Source: Holosporales bacterium
GTDB lineage: Bacteria; Pseudomonadota; Alphaproteobacteria; BNTO01
Length of the DNA stretch: 7,648 nt
Direction: 5' to 3'
Assembly: GCA_031290075.1 (NCBI GenBank)
Contig: JAITOG010000090.1
Coordinates: forward strand, 1 to 7,648
Shown: one piece after another, positions 7,071 to 7,648 of the stretch
Position numbering within the stretch: the stretch's first letter is position 1
Layout: the number at the start of each line of letters is the position of its first letter
Program-made: the position numbers and the translations under genes
Notes under the pieces: generated by a model
Told to the model about the DNA's origin: nothing
The model's database searches: none
The model's input: only the letters and a program-made list of their open reading frames with translations

Positions 7071-7083
7071 TCAGGCATATATA

Positions 7084-7285
7084 CTGGGGGCCCCAAAGAA
7101 TGCGGATTTTAATTGCTGCCAATCCTTGAAACCCAAGAAATTTGAATCCGCAATTTTTTGGGGTTTGGGTATACATGAGGGGCATTGGTGGAAATCTGTG
7201 ATTTTTCCCAAACCCCATGAGGATTCGAGCATAGAAGTGACGAACAAATTTGCAGAAGAAATTGGTTTCGAAGGAAGTCTAATAT
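7084..7285. repeat. Composite repeat copy joined to the transposase remnant
   Basis: The unit has two modules. 7084-7173 matches 104-158, with an added 34 bp at 7120-7153. 7171-7285 matches the gatB element in reverse orientation. TGCGGATT (7101-7108) and AATCCGCA (7145-7152) form a perfect 8-bp inverted repeat enclosing most of the added segment. A second stem, GGAAATC (7190-7196) and GATTTTTCC (7200-7208), surrounds loop TGT. The right edge gaagtctaat abuts the transposase sequence. Both strands have long open frames through the unit: on the plus strand it reads IHEG...KPHEDSSIE.TNKFAEEI, as in GatB; on the minus strand it extends the transposase with SKPISSANLF... Confidence 0.85.
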
Positions 7286-7416
7286 CTTTTACATATTCCC
7301 AAAACCGTTCCACTGGATTTAGTTCTGGAGAATATGGCGGCAAAAATACTTTCTGGTATTTTTAACTCCTTAGATTTATTCCAGCCAGCCCCATCTTGTA
7401 TAAATGCCTTGCTATA
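7286..7416 (-). pseudogene. IS630-family transposase remnant
   Basis: Two minus-strand frames together give a piece of the DDE catalytic domain of an IS630-type transposase. The upstream part, about 7342-7416, reads IQDGAGWNKSKELKIPESIF and carries the second catalytic Asp. The next part, 7286-7343, reads LPPYSPELNPVERFWEYVKD and carries the catalytic Glu in NPVE. A one-frame offset separates them, and the Asp-Glu spacing is several residues shorter than the usual roughly 34, so a small frameshifting deletion has occurred. No N-terminal part is present: an in-frame TAG lies at 7417-7419. The 3' side stops where the palindromic repeat begins. It is dead as a transposase. Confidence 0.85.
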
Positions 7417-7471
7417 CTAACTTGAAGCGGAGTTAGAGATTGACTTTTTAAAAAACTTTTTCATTTTTTAC

Positions 7472-7501
7472 TTGAAATGTAAAAAGAATTAATATTATAA
7501 T
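7472..7501 (+). promoter_or_regulatory. Sigma-70 type promoter for the gene at 7580
   Basis: TTGAAA at 7472-7477 (one mismatch to TTGACA) and a perfect TATAAT at 7496-7501 are 18 nt apart. This would start transcription near 7508, giving a leader of about 70 nt. A 13-bp direct repeat, attaattattataa-like, covers the -10 region (7488-7500) and recurs at 7531-7543, so a second start may exist nearer the gene. Confidence 0.7.
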
Positions 7502-7530
7502 TTATATATAGAGGATAAAAAATTATTTAT

Positions 7531-7543
7531 ATTAATATTATAA
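7531..7543 (+). repeat. Second copy of a 13-bp repeat overlapping the promoter -10
   Basis: ATTAATATTATAA is identical at 7488-7500 and 7531-7543, with starts 43 nt apart. The first copy supplies most of the TATAAT box. The second lies in the presumed leader and could act as an alternative -10 or a binding site, but in such AT-rich sequence chance recurrence is possible. Confidence 0.5.
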
Positions 7544-7564
7544 ATTACTTACTTGGTTATTTAA

Positions 7565-7570
7565 AAGGAG
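7565..7570 (+). promoter_or_regulatory. Ribosome binding site for the gene at 7580
   Basis: AAGGAG lies 9 nt before the ATG at 7580 and is the strongest Shine-Dalgarno match in the window, fixing the start of the partial gene. Confidence 0.85.
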
Positions 7571-7579
7571 ATATAGGAA

Positions 7580-7648
7580 ATGAAAAGATTTTATAAAGCT
7601 ATGGCACTTGTTTCATTATTAGGGTTAGGGATAAGCAATCTTTTTTGC
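7580..7648 (+). CDS. 5' end of a gene with a signal-peptide-like N-terminus (partial)
   Basis: Twenty-three codons are present before the window ends: two basic residues (Lys2, Arg3), then a hydrophobic run ALVSLLGLGI, then SNLFC. This is the form of a Sec signal peptide. The Cys at position 23 could suggest a lipoprotein, but NLFC is a poor lipobox because the residue before Cys is Phe. A good ribosome site and promoter upstream make it very likely a real, well expressed exported protein. The mature part is outside the window, so no family can be named. Confidence 0.8.
   Translation, partial: MKRFYKAMALVSLLGLGISNLFC

Noticed and set aside
7071..7343. Treating the 90-codon minus-strand frame as an intact small gene
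   Set aside because: It is a transposase fragment read into a repeat: the start is an internal TTG, the upstream transposase part is in another frame, and the family N-terminus is missing.
7126..7365. Plus-strand 79-codon frame at the repeat and transposase remnant
   Set aside because: It spans the repeat and the antisense of the IS630 remnant, so it is not an independent gene, despite its match to the GatB insert.

Overview
The window looks like a piece of an AT-rich alphaproteobacterial genome, most likely an obligate intracellular lineage (Rickettsiales or Holosporales type). The reasons are the base composition, a GatCAB amidotransferase pair, a tRNA gene without encoded CCA, weak or absent Shine-Dalgarno sites on several genes, decayed transposon debris, and above all a palindromic repeat inserted in frame in a housekeeping gene. 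This assignment is inference; there is no rRNA in the window.

Layout. Nearly everything is on the minus strand. From the right, gatA (5366-6823) and gatB (3686-5341) are 24 nt apart, and an ABC-F ATPase (2056-3630) follows 55 nt after gatB, so the three may be cotranscribed. A tRNA-Pro(TGG) gene sits on the plus strand at 1930-2004. Then come uppP (1009-1884) and a hypoxanthine phosphoribosyltransferase gene (222-878), both on the minus strand. The HPRT has an unexpected lipoprotein-type N-terminus. The right end (6824-7460) is an accessory patch: an unidentified short open frame, a roughly 200-bp repeat and a decayed IS630-type transposase. A plus-strand gene with a good promoter and ribosome binding site begins at 7580, encodes a signal-peptide-like N-terminus and runs off the window.

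Main discovery. One repeat family occurs three times. (1) Inside gatB (about 4026-4218) it is an imperfect palindrome adding about 61 codons without breaking the frame. Removing a TA-bounded 183-nt unit would restore an uninterrupted 490-residue GatB. (2) At 7084-7285 a related copy joins onto an IS630 transposase remnant directly after its catalytic Glu region. (3) At 104-158, downstream of the HPRT gene, only the left module of copy 2 is present, lacking a 34-bp segment. The family behaves like the Rickettsia and Wolbachia palindromic elements that insert in protein genes, but I do not recognise its sequence as one of the named families.

Together the intact genes cover tRNA-dependent Gln/Asn-tRNA formation (GatA/GatB), proline decoding, a ribosome-associated ATPase, undecaprenyl phosphate recycling for cell-wall synthesis, and purine salvage.
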